64,000 bases of DNA from Streptomyces sp. NBRC 110611 (lineage in GTDB: Bacteria; Actinomycetota; Actinomycetes; Streptomycetales; Streptomycetaceae), in assembly GCF_001590865.1 (NCBI RefSeq), contig NZ_BBUY01000020.1, forward strand, positions 41,073 through 105,072. Reading direction: 5' to 3'. Shown here in pieces: positions 44,033-51,744 of the stretch; position 1 is the first letter of the stretch, and every line of letters starts with the position of its first letter. A program made the translations under genes and the position numbers. Below the pieces are notes generated by a model. That model worked only from the letters and a program-made list of their open reading frames with translations. It was not told the origin of the DNA and ran no database searches.

Positions 44033-45196
44033 CTAGGCGGCCAACTCTTGCCGTATCCGGTCCAGGGCATGGTCTGCTGCCTCACTGATCTCCGGCAGCC
44101 GGTTGCCAGCGGCGCGCAGGATGCGCTGCAACTGGTGGGGAAGGCGCTGGCGGCCAGCCTCGTCGACTGCGGTGAGCAGGGACTGAGCGGCGCCGCAGTA
44201 GTCGTTGGCGGCCATCCGTACTTGGGACACGGTGATGAGCTCGATCACGCGCCACTGAGGTGCGACGGTGGTCGTCGGTGCGGGACTGCCCTGCTCGACC
44301 CGTTGTATGGCGACGTCGATTCGGCCGGTGGAGATCAACCCGCGCAAGCGAATCTCGTGCAGTGCGTAGGGGTTGAACAGCGAGGTGTGCTCGGTCTCGT
44401 CAACGAGTCGGTCCGTTTCCTGCATCACCCTGTCGAACAAGGGCTGGTTGCGAAGCGTGCCGGCGGCACGGGCGAGGAGGGGAAGTGCGGCGGCTCTTGC
44501 CTCCTGATTCGGTGCGAGGGCAACGGCGTGCCGCAACCGGTCGACGGCGGCTCCGTGGAGGCGGGCCTTGCGCAGTTCATTGCCGTGCATGCGCAGCACG
44601 TAGGAGGTGAAGGTCGGGTCGCCGAAGTACCGCGCGATGTCGACGCTCTTCCCGGTCCAGCGGGCAGCGGTGCTCAGACGCTCCTCCGGCAGGACATTGC
44701 CGAGAGCGACGCCCAGGCCGACACGGGCTCGGCCCAGGAGGTGCAGGGCCTCCCGTTCCGTGTGTCCGTCCTCGACCCTCGCTTCGAGCCGGGCGATCAA
44801 CGGCCACAGCTCGGCGACGGCTTCGGACGCGTGGCCCGATTGTCGGGCGATCTCGGCGAGGCGGACGGTGGACTCACCGAACTGCAGCATGGCGCGGTGG
44901 TCGGTATCGGCGGGGTCCGTGACGCCCAGTACGTGAGGGGGAAGACGCAGGGACTCGGCGATGTGTCGGCGGGAGCCGAGATCATCAAGGCTCCGTTTAC
45001 CCAGTTCGAGAAGCGAGATGTATGTCTTGTCGTAGCCGAGGACCTGTCCGAGTTCGGATTGGTTCATGCCGTGCACGGCGCGGTGGAAGCGCAGGATGGC
45101 GCCGAGGTCGCGGGTGGCGAGGATTGCTTCGGCCTGCGGGGTGGCCCAGTGCCACAGGGTGTGTTGCGAGCGCCGTGCCACCTTGTCGCCGCCCAT
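44033..45196 (-). CDS. XRE family regulator with TPR-like C-terminus
   Basis: A 387-aa protein built like the preceding regulator but not closely similar. Helix-turn-helix at residues 30-85 (ILRFHRAVHGMNQSELGQVL, then YDKTYISLLELGKRSL), then helical repeats to the end. ATG 45196 lies 6 bp downstream of the stop of the NUDIX gene on the same strand, so the two are probably co-transcribed. Such pairs are frequent in Streptomyces; the signal sensed is unknown. Confidence 0.86.
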   Translation of the reverse strand: MGGDKVARRSQHTLWHWATPQAEAILATRDLGAILRFHRAVHGMNQSELGQVLGYDKTYISLLELGKRSLDDLGSRRHIAESLRLPPHVLGVTDPADTDHRAMLQFGESTVRLAEIARQSGHASEAVAELWPLIARLEARVEDGHTEREALHLLGRARVGLGVALGNVLPEERLSTAARWTGKSVDIARYFGDPTFTSYVLRMHGNELRKARLHGAAVDRLRHAVALAPNQEARAAALPLLARAAGTLRNQPLFDRVMQETDRLVDETEHTSLFNPYALHEIRLRGLISTGRIDVAIQRVEQGSPAPTTTVAPQWRVIELITVSQVRMAANDYCGAAQSLLTAVDEAGRQRLPHQLQRILRAAGNRLPEISEAADHALDRIRQELAA

Positions 45197-45202
45197 CGGT
45201 GG

Positions 45203-45622
45203 TCACATCCGTTCGTACCAGGCCGCGATAGACTGCTTGTATCCCTCGGGCATCGTCAACCGTGGCACTTCTTCAGCGGTGAACAGGCCGAGTTCCTTGT
45301 GCTCGTTGCTGACCACGGGCTCCGTATCCGGGGTGAGCACAGTGCAGCCATAGGTGACGATCACGACCCGGCGGTCTGGCAGAGTCTCGGGCAAGGGCTG
45401 GTAGATCCACACGTCCAACAGAGGGCCGGCCTTCACTGTCCAGCCGGTCTCCTCCTCGATCTCCCTCTGCGCCGTCAGCTCCGGGGTGGGGTCCGTTGCT
45501 TCGAGTCGTCCGCCGGGCAGCTCCCACTCCTCGCGTTCGTTCTTCAGCAGCAGTACGCGTCGACGGCTGTCCACTGCAACGCCCTTGACGGAGACGGGCC
45601 AGGTAGGGGGCGTGTACACCAT
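45203..45622 (-). CDS. NUDIX hydrolase
   Basis: A 139-aa hydrolase for nucleoside diphosphates linked to another group. The NUDIX box is ELPGGRLEATDPTPELTAQR followed by EIEEETGW, with the Glu residues for metal binding in place. ATG 45622 has GAGGAGA 4 bp upstream. It is followed almost directly by an XRE regulator and is divergent from the TauD-like gene; the 168-bp gap contains the promoters. It could be a house-cleaning enzyme for the neighbouring pathway, but this is only inferred. Confidence 0.9.
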   Translation of the reverse strand: MVYTPPTWPVSVKGVAVDSRRRVLLLKNEREEWELPGGRLEATDPTPELTAQREIEEETGWTVKAGPLLDVWIYQPLPETLPDRRVVIVTYGCTVLTPDTEPVVSNEHKELGLFTAEEVPRLTMPEGYKQSIAAWYERM

Positions 45623-45790
45623 CGCTCTCCTCGGATTGCACGGATGGCCGGGGCCGCTCGGAACGTACCACGCCACCCGCAACCGAACTCCTTCCTGGGC
45701 GAATTGCCCGAGTCGACAATCTGTCGCTTTACCCCCAGCCCAGCGGCTCCGAACAGTGGGAGCACGACATCGCAGCGAAGGAGTTCCGTG

Positions 45791-46591
45791 ATGCGCCGAC
45801 CCCATCAGCCGTACGCCGACGCTTTCGCGCACCACCGCATCGACCTCATGGTGCCGAGCGTAGAGGCGGCGATCGCGGCGCAGCTGCGGGACATGGGCCT
45901 GGTCACTCTCGATGGCCTCACCTCGCGCGACGCGGTGCTCGCCTTCGCCACTCGGATCATGCACCTCGTACCGCACCGCGATAGCGACTCGGACGGCCTC
46001 ACTACCATTCGCGACACCCGCCGACACCCGCACCGAGCGGGCTTCGCCGGATTCGGCCATGGGGAACTCGCTCCACACACCGAACGCTCCGGCACGCCCA
46101 ATCCGCCTCGTCTAATGCTGCTCGTGTGCGGGCAGGCCGCGGTGACGGGAGGGGAGTCGCTGCTTACCGACGGGCAGGCGGTTCACACTGACCTGTTCCT
46201 CGGTGGGCAGGAGGCGGGGCTGGCGCTGGCGCAGCCCCGCACAGCGTTCTTCGGAGCCGGAGACGGTCACACCACGCAGGTGTTCACCGTCCACCGCAGC
46301 CAGCGGGTGTCCGTTCGCCTGCGGCTCGACCGACTCGCACGCTGGAGCCCGATCGTCCAGCCTCACCTTCCACAACTGAGGACCGCGGCGGTAAGCCATC
46401 AGATCACGCTGGCCTTGGCGCCTGGCCAGGGCTATCTGCTGGACAACGAACGTTGGCTCCACGCTCGCCGTGCCTTCACCGGCGATCGGCTCTGCTGGCG
46501 TGCCCTTGGGAATCCACGCATCCCCATGACGCGCGGGTTCGCGCCCGCGCCGGAGGCCGTCCCTCCGGCCATGCTCTCTGAGGCGGGATGA
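45791..46591 (+). CDS. TauD/TfdA-like Fe(II)/2-oxoglutarate dioxygenase
   Basis: A 266-aa oxygenase of the TauD/clavaminate-synthase fold. The iron ligands are seen as His96-x-Glu98 (APHTERSG) and His224 (DNERWLHARRAFTG), with Arg227 for 2-oxoglutarate. ATG 45791 has AAGGAGT 6 bp upstream. Its stop overlaps the next gene (ATGA). The family hydroxylates amino acids and small metabolites or natural products. Its place 5 kb from a lanthipeptide locus makes peptide or amino-acid tailoring conceivable, not shown. Confidence 0.87.
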   Translation: MRRPHQPYADAFAHHRIDLMVPSVEAAIAAQLRDMGLVTLDGLTSRDAVLAFATRIMHLVPHRDSDSDGLTTIRDTRRHPHRAGFAGFGHGELAPHTERSGTPNPPRLMLLVCGQAAVTGGESLLTDGQAVHTDLFLGGQEAGLALAQPRTAFFGAGDGHTTQVFTVHRSQRVSVRLRLDRLARWSPIVQPHLPQLRTAAVSHQITLALAPGQGYLLDNERWLHARRAFTGDRLCWRALGNPRIPMTRGFAPAPEAVPPAMLSEAG

Positions 46592-47145
46592 CGGTGAAGC
46601 GAAGCATGACGGTCACGCACACGCCGGCGAAGCCGGGGGCAATGATGCGCCAGAGCGCCGTTGTCCGCGGAACGGGGCATGGCTGGATGGATCGGGAGCG
46701 TGCCTTCGTAGCAGAGGTGCATCCGGGCAAGATCCGCGTCGAGACCGACCCGTACGCTCCGCTTGAGGCAGCTCGGCGGGACAACCTCGAACGGATTGCG
46801 GGGCGGGTCCGTGCGAGTAGCCGGATGCCGCGGGTGTGCCTGTACGCGCTCTCCGTCGGGGGTCAGGAGCCGCGGCACTCCTTGGTCGCGGTGCGTCAGT
46901 CCTGGCAGGTCGGGGTGGGGCAGAGCTACTCGGACCACCACGGCACGACCGACCCCTTGGTGCGACCGGGATGGTGCACGGTTCGCCAGCAGATCCGGGC
47001 CGGGTACGCAGACGGTGTCGTCGTGATTACGCCCTTCGTTATCAGTCCACACGCCAGTGAGTACAAGCAGCAACTCGAGTGGTTCGCTGAGCACTTCGGG
47101 TTCATCGCTGTGGTAGCACCGGATGCTGAGGTTGGCCGCCGATGA
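46588..47145 (+). CDS. Hypothetical protein, possibly resolvase-like
   Basis: A 185-aa soluble protein that I cannot assign with confidence. The C-terminal half (AGYADGVVVITPFVISPHAS, then YKQQLEWFAEHFGFIAVVAP) resembles the alternating strand-helix pattern of the catalytic domain of serine recombinases, but the catalytic Ser context is not evident. The start ATG overlaps the stop of the dioxygenase gene (ATGA), so the two are translated together and probably act together. It converges on the HTH-FGE gene. Confidence 0.72.
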   Translation: MTVKRSMTVTHTPAKPGAMMRQSAVVRGTGHGWMDRERAFVAEVHPGKIRVETDPYAPLEAARRDNLERIAGRVRASSRMPRVCLYALSVGGQEPRHSLVAVRQSWQVGVGQSYSDHHGTTDPLVRPGWCTVRQQIRAGYADGVVVITPFVISPHASEYKQQLEWFAEHFGFIAVVAPDAEVGRR

Positions 47146-47183
47146 TGACCCTGGCCCGCGGGGCTGGCCGCGCCGGCGCCTTG

Positions 47184-48110
47184 CTACACGACGCTGACAC
47201 AGCGGAACCCGGTGTCGTTGTCCTTCATCGTGGAGTTGGCCGCGTTCTCGAGAGCAGGCGCGGCGCGCTCGAACGGGCTGCTGAACGCGGAGCCCTTCAA
47301 CTGGTACCGGCCGGGCCCGTCGGTACCGGGTGTGGAGCACCACTCCCACACGTTGCCGCACAGGTCCTGGACGCCGTACGGGCTGACGCCGGACTGGTAG
47401 CGCGTGACGGGGGTCGTGGAGCCGATGCCCGACTCGGCGGTGTTGCACTTCGCGGCTGTCGGCTCCTCGCCCCAGGGGTAGGAGCGCCCCTTCGGGCCGC
47501 GGGCTGCTTTCTCCCACTGCCGGGCCGTGGGCAACGACTTGCCCGCCCAACGCGCGTACGCGTTGGCGTCGCCCCAGGTCACCCAGACGACAGGATGGTC
47601 GCGCAGGTCGCTCGGGCAGCGGCCCCCGGGCGGCCAGTGCTGTGGGGGCTTGTGCCCGGTGGCGCGAACGAACCCCTCGTAATCGAGGTTGGTCGTGGGG
47701 TATACGTCGATGCGGAACTCGTCGATCCAGATCGACGAGTTCCCCCCTCCGGAGAGGTAGATGCCTTCCTCGACGAGCGCCATGACTTTGCCGTCGACGG
47801 GGTGGCGGACCGTCCGCGGGTCGCGACGCAGCAGCTCTTCCGTGCGCTCGTCATGGCCCGCGGCGGCATCTTCGGTGAGCATTTGAGCGAAGCGCCATTG
47901 GGCGGCCGGGGGCGCCGTGGAGTGCAGGGTGTCCAGTGCGGCCTGGTTGCTCGGGCGCGGCGAGATCGTTGCTCCGCGGCCTTCCCAGTTCTTGAGCTGC
48001 CGATGGCTGATGCCGACCTTCGCCGCGAACTCCTCGCCGTCCATGCGCAGTGCTTCGCGCAGCAGAGCGATCTCACGTCCGGTCCATCGAGTGACGCCGC
48101 CTGTCGCCAC
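47184..48110 (-). CDS. HTH-FGE-sulfatase (SUMF1/EgtB/PvdO) fusion protein
   Basis: A 308-aa protein combining two parts. Residues 1-50 form a helix-turn-helix of the Cro/C1 type (LLREALRMDGEEFAAKVGIS then HRQLKNWEGRG). From about 105 to the end there is a formylglycine-generating-enzyme-like domain: VVWVTWGDANAYARWAGKSL, PTARQWEKAARGPKGRSYPW and DLCGNVWEWCSTP. FGE-fold proteins oxidise cysteines or bind substrates. The pair of catalytic cysteines is not clear, so it may be a sensor rather than an enzyme. GTG 48110 has AGGGGG upstream. Confidence 0.85.
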   Translation of the reverse strand: MATGGVTRWTGREIALLREALRMDGEEFAAKVGISHRQLKNWEGRGATISPRPSNQAALDTLHSTAPPAAQWRFAQMLTEDAAAGHDERTEELLRRDPRTVRHPVDGKVMALVEEGIYLSGGGNSSIWIDEFRIDVYPTTNLDYEGFVRATGHKPPQHWPPGGRCPSDLRDHPVVWVTWGDANAYARWAGKSLPTARQWEKAARGPKGRSYPWGEEPTAAKCNTAESGIGSTTPVTRYQSGVSPYGVQDLCGNVWEWCSTPGTDGPGRYQLKGSAFSSPFERAAPALENAANSTMKDNDTGFRCVSVV

Positions 48111-48131
48111 GCTCGCCCCCTCGCCCTGCGT

Positions 48132-48923
48132 CTACAGGGTTTCTCCGGTGATGGACAGGTAGGTCTCAGTGAGCGCGCTCATCACGGGGTGCTCCGTGGG
48201 CAGGGTCGTGTCGTCGATGGCCGACAGCGGCCGGACGCCGATGGAGGTGTTCGTGGCGAACGCGGCGGCCATACCCTTGGCCTGGTCGAGGGTGACGGTC
48301 GCGGTGCGATGCTCGATGGCTGTGACGTGCTGCTGGAGCAGGGCCGTCGTCACACCGGGCAAGACGGGAGCCTTCGGCCACACCACGGTTCCCTCTCCGT
48401 CGACGAAGCCGACGTTCCAGGTGCCGCCTTCGGATACGTAGCCGTCGCGGCCGACGAACAGGGCGTCTCCGTATCCGGCGAGCTGCGCTGTGCGGCGGGC
48501 GTGCAAAGCGCCGAACAGCCCCGTGTGCTTGACCTCGGGCAGATCACGCTCGTACGTGACGCTCATCGCGCGCAATGGCGCCGGGGGAATCGTTCCAGCG
48601 CCGCGCACGGACACGAGGATGTGCGGATCGTCGGCGTCAGCCGGGCGGCCCATGTCGACCTTCGGGTCGTAGATCGTGACGCGGACAGTGCACGGCCTGT
48701 CCTGCCCTGCCAGACCCTGCCGGACGTAGGCGCGAACACGGTCGGTGTCCAGGTCGGCACCGAAGACGATCTTGCAGTCCCGCACGAGGCGTTCCATGTG
48801 GAGCGAGAGGCCGCGGATAGAGCCATCGGTATCGACGCGCATGGACGTGAAGTGGGCGAGGTTCGTGAGGGCCAACGGCTGCAAGTCGGCGGCGGTGGCG
48901 GGCTGTCCATCGAGTGTGAGCAT
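48132..48923 (-). CDS. Class IV aminotransferase-like (PLP) protein
   Basis: A 263-aa fold-type IV PLP enzyme, related to 4-amino-4-deoxychorismate lyase and branched-chain aminotransferases. The likely PLP lysine is in VKHTGLFGALHARR, and GYVSEGGTWNVGFVDG matches the Glu/Asn-rich cofactor loop. ATG 48923 is preferred because family members start a few residues before LDGQPAT; ATG 48935 is also possible and neither has a clear binding site. It is close (21 bp) to the HTH-FGE gene on the same strand. It may make an unusual amino acid for a nearby pathway, an inference. Confidence 0.83.
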   Translation of the reverse strand: MLTLDGQPATAADLQPLALTNLAHFTSMRVDTDGSIRGLSLHMERLVRDCKIVFGADLDTDRVRAYVRQGLAGQDRPCTVRVTIYDPKVDMGRPADADDPHILVSVRGAGTIPPAPLRAMSVTYERDLPEVKHTGLFGALHARRTAQLAGYGDALFVGRDGYVSEGGTWNVGFVDGEGTVVWPKAPVLPGVTTALLQQHVTAIEHRTATVTLDQAKGMAAAFATNTSIGVRPLSAIDDTTLPTEHPVMSALTETYLSITGETL

Positions 48924-49024
48924 GCGGCCCAGCATGTCAGGGAGGCGCCCGGCTCCGGCACCTGTTCGGCGGTTACTGACGCGTCAACTTCCCCGAAACT
49001 TCCTTCCCCCCTTCACGCCGCACG

Positions 49025-49050
49025 GTGTTCGCTGGTCACCGAGCGAACAC
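49025..49050. promoter_or_regulatory. Operator-like inverted repeat
   Basis: GTGTTCGCT and its exact complement around an 8-nt loop, about 90 bp upstream of the first gene of the lanthipeptide-side operon and in the divergent intergenic region. A good candidate for a regulator site. Confidence 0.5.
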
Positions 49051-49141
49051 AGAGAGTGATCTTCGAGATGTGTCCGGCTGCGCGACGCTATGCCCCCGCA
49101 AGGCGCACGCTGCCCCACACCGCCCTTCCGGGAGGCCACCG

Positions 49142-49579
49142 ATGACCATCGCAACAGCCGTCGCACCGGTCACTGCGAGACCGCTGCCGCGGCCGGCGTA
49201 CGCCGCCTTCGAGGTGTCCTTCGCTCCGGACACGGTGTGGGTCGGCTGCTCGCGTCGGATCACCAGCGCCTTCCTGCGGTGGCTCAAGGTGAGCGAACCC
49301 TTGGCGGACAACATCGTGCTCGGTGTCTCTGAACTGGTGACCAACGGCGTCACGCACGGAGTAGGGGACGTCTCGCTGCGCGTCCGGTATCGCAGTAGCG
49401 AGGTCCGCGTCGAGGTCGTCGACGGCAACCCGGAGCCCGCCACGATGCGTCTGGCGAACGACGCTGATCCGTCGGGCCGTGGGCTGCTTCTCGTCAAGGT
49501 CCTCTCCCGGAAGTGGGGCGTCAGCAATGACGGCAAGACCACGTGGTGCACGTTCCGGATCCCCGAGGGGAGGTCGTGA
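49142..49579 (+). CDS. ATP-binding protein, anti-sigma-type HATPase
   Basis: A 145-aa single-domain GHKL ATPase of the RsbW/SpoIIAB type, abundant in Streptomyces. The N-box NIVLGVSELVTNGVTHG (about 55-71) and a G-box region (GRGLLLVKVLSRKWG) are visible. Start ATG 49142 has GGGAGG 6 bp upstream; upstream codons in this frame look non-coding. The stop overlaps the next start (TGATG). It begins a run of genes leading to the lanthipeptide genes, so it may be a regulatory kinase for them. Confidence 0.88.
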   Translation: MTIATAVAPVTARPLPRPAYAAFEVSFAPDTVWVGCSRRITSAFLRWLKVSEPLADNIVLGVSELVTNGVTHGVGDVSLRVRYRSSEVRVEVVDGNPEPATMRLANDADPSGRGLLLVKVLSRKWGVSNDGKTTWCTFRIPEGRS

Positions 49580-50061
49580 TGGTCGCCGTCGGTGTTGCCA
49601 CCTCGGTCGAACTGTGCGGACAGAGCTCAACCACATGCGAGCCGATGATGACGACGCGCCCCAGTCGCGACCTTGAGCCGTGGAAGCCTCCTCACAGTGC
49701 CGGCGAACTCATCGGCATCCTCGGTCGGCTGAGGGGCTGGACACCGTTCGATGTGGGGTCACTCTTGGACGACGTCGCCGAGGCCCTGGACGACTTACCG
49801 CCCACCGCGATGGACATGCCGACACTACTTCGGCGCCTCCACGCCCATCTCAGCCAGCTCGCCACCATCTCGATTGCCAACGAAGCCAACGAGAAGGAAG
49901 ACGACGTTGCCCGCCTACTCCTCCGCGGCGAGACCCTACGTGCCTCTCCCCTTCCAGCCGAGCCCGCCAAGGCCCAGGGTCACCTGCGCCAAGTCGGCTG
50001 GGTCGTCAACGAACTCGTTGAACGGCTCGTCGCCGCCCAGTACATGAAGGGAACGGAATGA
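49579..50061 (+). CDS. Hypothetical protein, DUF6415-like
   Basis: A 160-aa mostly helical soluble protein. The first 30 residues are Ser/Thr-rich and disordered-looking; the remainder (LRGWTPFDVGSLLDDVAEAL, then MPTLLRRLHAHLSQLATIS and VVNELVERLVAAQY) has the helical pattern of DUF6415 proteins associated with Streptomyces natural-product loci. I am only moderately sure of that match. Its start overlaps the ATPase stop and its stop overlaps the next start (ATGA), so the three genes are tightly coupled. Confidence 0.72.
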   Translation: MVAVGVATSVELCGQSSTTCEPMMTTRPSRDLEPWKPPHSAGELIGILGRLRGWTPFDVGSLLDDVAEALDDLPPTAMDMPTLLRRLHAHLSQLATISIANEANEKEDDVARLLLRGETLRASPLPAEPAKAQGHLRQVGWVVNELVERLVAAQYMKGTE

Positions 50062-50555
50062 GTACGGCTACGGCGTCCCGCGCCAGGCCCCACGCGCGGC
50101 TGCTGCCCCCAAGGGACGCGTTCGACTACGACTACTTTCGCGAGCGCCTGGCCGTCCCCAGTCTCGCCGACGCCGGCGTCGCGGTCGCACTCTTCCGCAT
50201 CCCAGTACTGGCCGTCCCAGTAGGCAGCGGGCGACGAGGCGGATACGCGAGCTTCGAGCAACTCGTGCACGCCGTTGAAGCCCGCGCACTTCTCAGCACC
50301 GTTCCCGGTTTCCCGAACCTGCGTATCCGCTGGTCTCCGTATCGCGACACCCGCCACACCGTCGAGTGGGGCGAACCCGGTCTCCCATGGTGGGAGAGCG
50401 ACGAGGTCTTTGGCAGCTTCTACGGCTACAGCGACAGCGCCATCGCTGCCTTCGTGAGGGACCACTCACAGACCCCTTCTTCAAAGTTCTCCGAACCGTG
50501 TTCCCCCACAGCTCAGAGCCACCTGACGAGCCCCAACGTCTCACTACGGACGTGA
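50058..50555 (+). CDS. DUF6302 family protein
   Basis: A 165-aa protein matching DUF6302, a family found beside regulators and RiPP genes in Streptomyces. Seen: YDYFRERLAVPSLADAGVAV, ALFRIPVLAVPVG, FPNLRIRWSPYRD and HTVEWGEP near the middle, with FYGYSDSAIAAFVRDH near the end. ATG 50058 overlaps the upstream stop (ATGA). The last 30 residues (Ser/Pro-rich) look like a non-conserved tail. Function is unknown. Confidence 0.82.
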   Translation: MSTATASRARPHARLLPPRDAFDYDYFRERLAVPSLADAGVAVALFRIPVLAVPVGSGRRGGYASFEQLVHAVEARALLSTVPGFPNLRIRWSPYRDTRHTVEWGEPGLPWWESDEVFGSFYGYSDSAIAAFVRDHSQTPSSKFSEPCSPTAQSHLTSPNVSLRT

Positions 50556-50607
50556 GATTCGACGCGTCGTACCGGCAGATCGCTCATACCCAACAAGGAG
50601 GAGAACA

Positions 50608-51075
50608 GTGACCACGACGACCGTCACCAGGATCATCCTCGCCCCGAGGGAGAAGCAGGTCCTTGAGGGCCTGGCCGACGGCAGCATGCTCGCCGCGGTC
50701 GCGCTGCGCCTCAAGATCCGGGAGGGTACGGCCTCGGGCTACCTCAAGCTCGCCAAACGGAAGCTATACGGGGTCAGTGAGACGGCTGCCGCGCTCGCCG
50801 TCGGCTACGCCACCGAGGCCATCGCCCGGCCGGACCTGCTGGACCCCGAGTCGCTGCGCCTGACCCGTGAACAGCACGACCTCGTGCCGCTCATCGCACA
50901 AGGGATGTCCTCCGCGCAGATGGCCAGCGAACTGAAGCGCGGGGTCGAAATCATCCGCCGGGATGGCCGCGAACTGCTGGCGAGCCTGCAGGCGCGGAAC
51001 CGCGCTCACGCCATCACGCGGGCTTGGGAGCATCGGATCCTGACCCGGGACCAGGTGATCGCATGGCTGTGCTGA
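50608..51075 (+). CDS. Tandem LuxR-type HTH regulator
   Basis: A 155-aa protein containing what appear to be two GerE/LuxR-type helix-turn-helix units and no other domain: the first about residues 8-62 (LAPREKQVLEGLADGSMLAA, then LKIREGTASGYLKLAKRKLY), the second about 85-150 (LTREQHDLVPLIAQGMSSAQ, then ELKRGVEIIRRDGRELLA). GTG 50608 has AAGGAGGAG 5 bp upstream. It lies just before the precursor genes and is a strong candidate for their activator. Confidence 0.8.
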   Translation: MTTTTVTRIILAPREKQVLEGLADGSMLAAVALRLKIREGTASGYLKLAKRKLYGVSETAAALAVGYATEAIARPDLLDPESLRLTREQHDLVPLIAQGMSSAQMASELKRGVEIIRRDGRELLASLQARNRAHAITRAWEHRILTRDQVIAWLC

Positions 51076-51232
51076 CGCCCTCCTCCACCGCCCCCGACTG
51101 GAACGCGTACACAGCGGGCCCGGCCCGCGCATCACCGTCTACCCGGCGGGCACGCCCGATGACCGGATCACCGGCGACCGGATCATCGACAAGATACACA
51201 GCCGGATCTCGGTCTCCTGGCGCCCGGCGTAG
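51063..51232 (+). pseudogene. Small frameshifted gene between regulator and precursors
   Basis: ATG 51063 overlaps the end of the regulator gene and begins a frame reading APDWNAYTAGPA. Near 51118 the sensible reading changes frame to GPRITVYPAGTPDDRITGDR, then IIDKIHSRISVSWRPA with a stop at 51232. Either a single-base indel broke a small conserved protein, or the reading-frame change is accidental. I do not know the family. Confidence 0.45.
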
Positions 51233-51283
51233 TCGTTAGGTATCAGGCGTCCTGCACCACCCCATCGATCAGGAGGATGTGCT

Positions 51284-51460
51284 GTGGCTCCCATTACGAA
51301 GGAATGCCGCCCGCAGCCGGTGCGGGCGGCCACCCCGCAGGACCCGTTCGACCTCGACGTCAGCGTTATCGAGTCCGGTGGGACGGTCGGCGCGGTGGCC
51401 GCATACGACGGCGGCTGCATGGCGACGTGCGGCAACGCCTGCGTGTCGAACGCGGCCTGA
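51284..51460 (+). CDS. lanA1: FxLD family lanthipeptide precursor 1
   Basis: GTG 51284 with AGGAGG 7 bp upstream encodes 58 residues. The leader contains the family motif F-D-L-D (QDPFDLDVSVIESGG), needed for recognition by the modification enzymes in this class. The core is YDGGCMATCGNACVSNAA, with three cysteines spaced C-x3-C-x3-C and only a few Ser/Thr. The conserved Asp precedes a Gly. Compared with precursors 2 and 3 it is the most divergent. The leader cleavage point cannot be read from the sequence. Confidence 0.9.
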   Translation: MAPITKECRPQPVRAATPQDPFDLDVSVIESGGTVGAVAAYDGGCMATCGNACVSNAA

Positions 51461-51473
51461 CCAGCACCAGAAC

Positions 51474-51502
51474 TCCGGGACGAGACACCTGGATGTCCCG
51501 GA
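51474..51502 (+). other. Hairpin between precursors 1 and 2
   Basis: TCCGGGAC and its complement around a 13-nt loop, just after the stop of precursor 1. It may stabilise or shorten the transcript. Confidence 0.45.
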
Positions 51503-51572
51503 CGCCGCCCACCACAGCGGCACCCACACCGGCTCCCTCGGAGCCATACACCCAATCTAGAGGAGGAACCGC

Positions 51573-51704
51573 ATGGACAACGACGAATTCGACCTGGACA
51601 TCAGCATCTTGGAGTCCGATGACGGGACCGCGACGCTGATCAACCTCACCGACGACGGGTGCGGCAGCACGTGCTCCAGCCCGTGCGCCACCAACGTCGC
51701 CTGA
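51573..51704 (+). CDS. lanA2: FxLD family lanthipeptide precursor 2
   Basis: ATG 51573 with AGAGGAGGA 5 bp upstream encodes 43 residues, the shortest of the three. The leader opens directly with the motif (NDEFDLDISILESDDG), and the core is LTDDGCGSTCSSPCATNVA with C-x3-C-x3-C spacing. It is very like precursor 3 from LINLTDDGC onward and by DNA, so the two arose by tandem duplication. Possible dehydration sites are the Ser and Thr residues in the core. Confidence 0.92.
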   Translation: MDNDEFDLDISILESDDGTATLINLTDDGCGSTCSSPCATNVA

Positions 51705-51744
51705 ACCTGACCGTCTTCCACCGCGACGAGTAGGAGAACTGGCC

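Noticed and set aside
43946..45790. Upstream extension of the TauD-like gene, opposite the XRE and NUDIX genes
   Set aside because: Antisense to two recognised genes; the family N-terminus and a good binding site are at 45791.
46588..47145. Serine recombinase
   Set aside because: Only a loose pattern resemblance in the C-terminal half; catalytic serine and Arg motifs are not evident, so it is listed as hypothetical.
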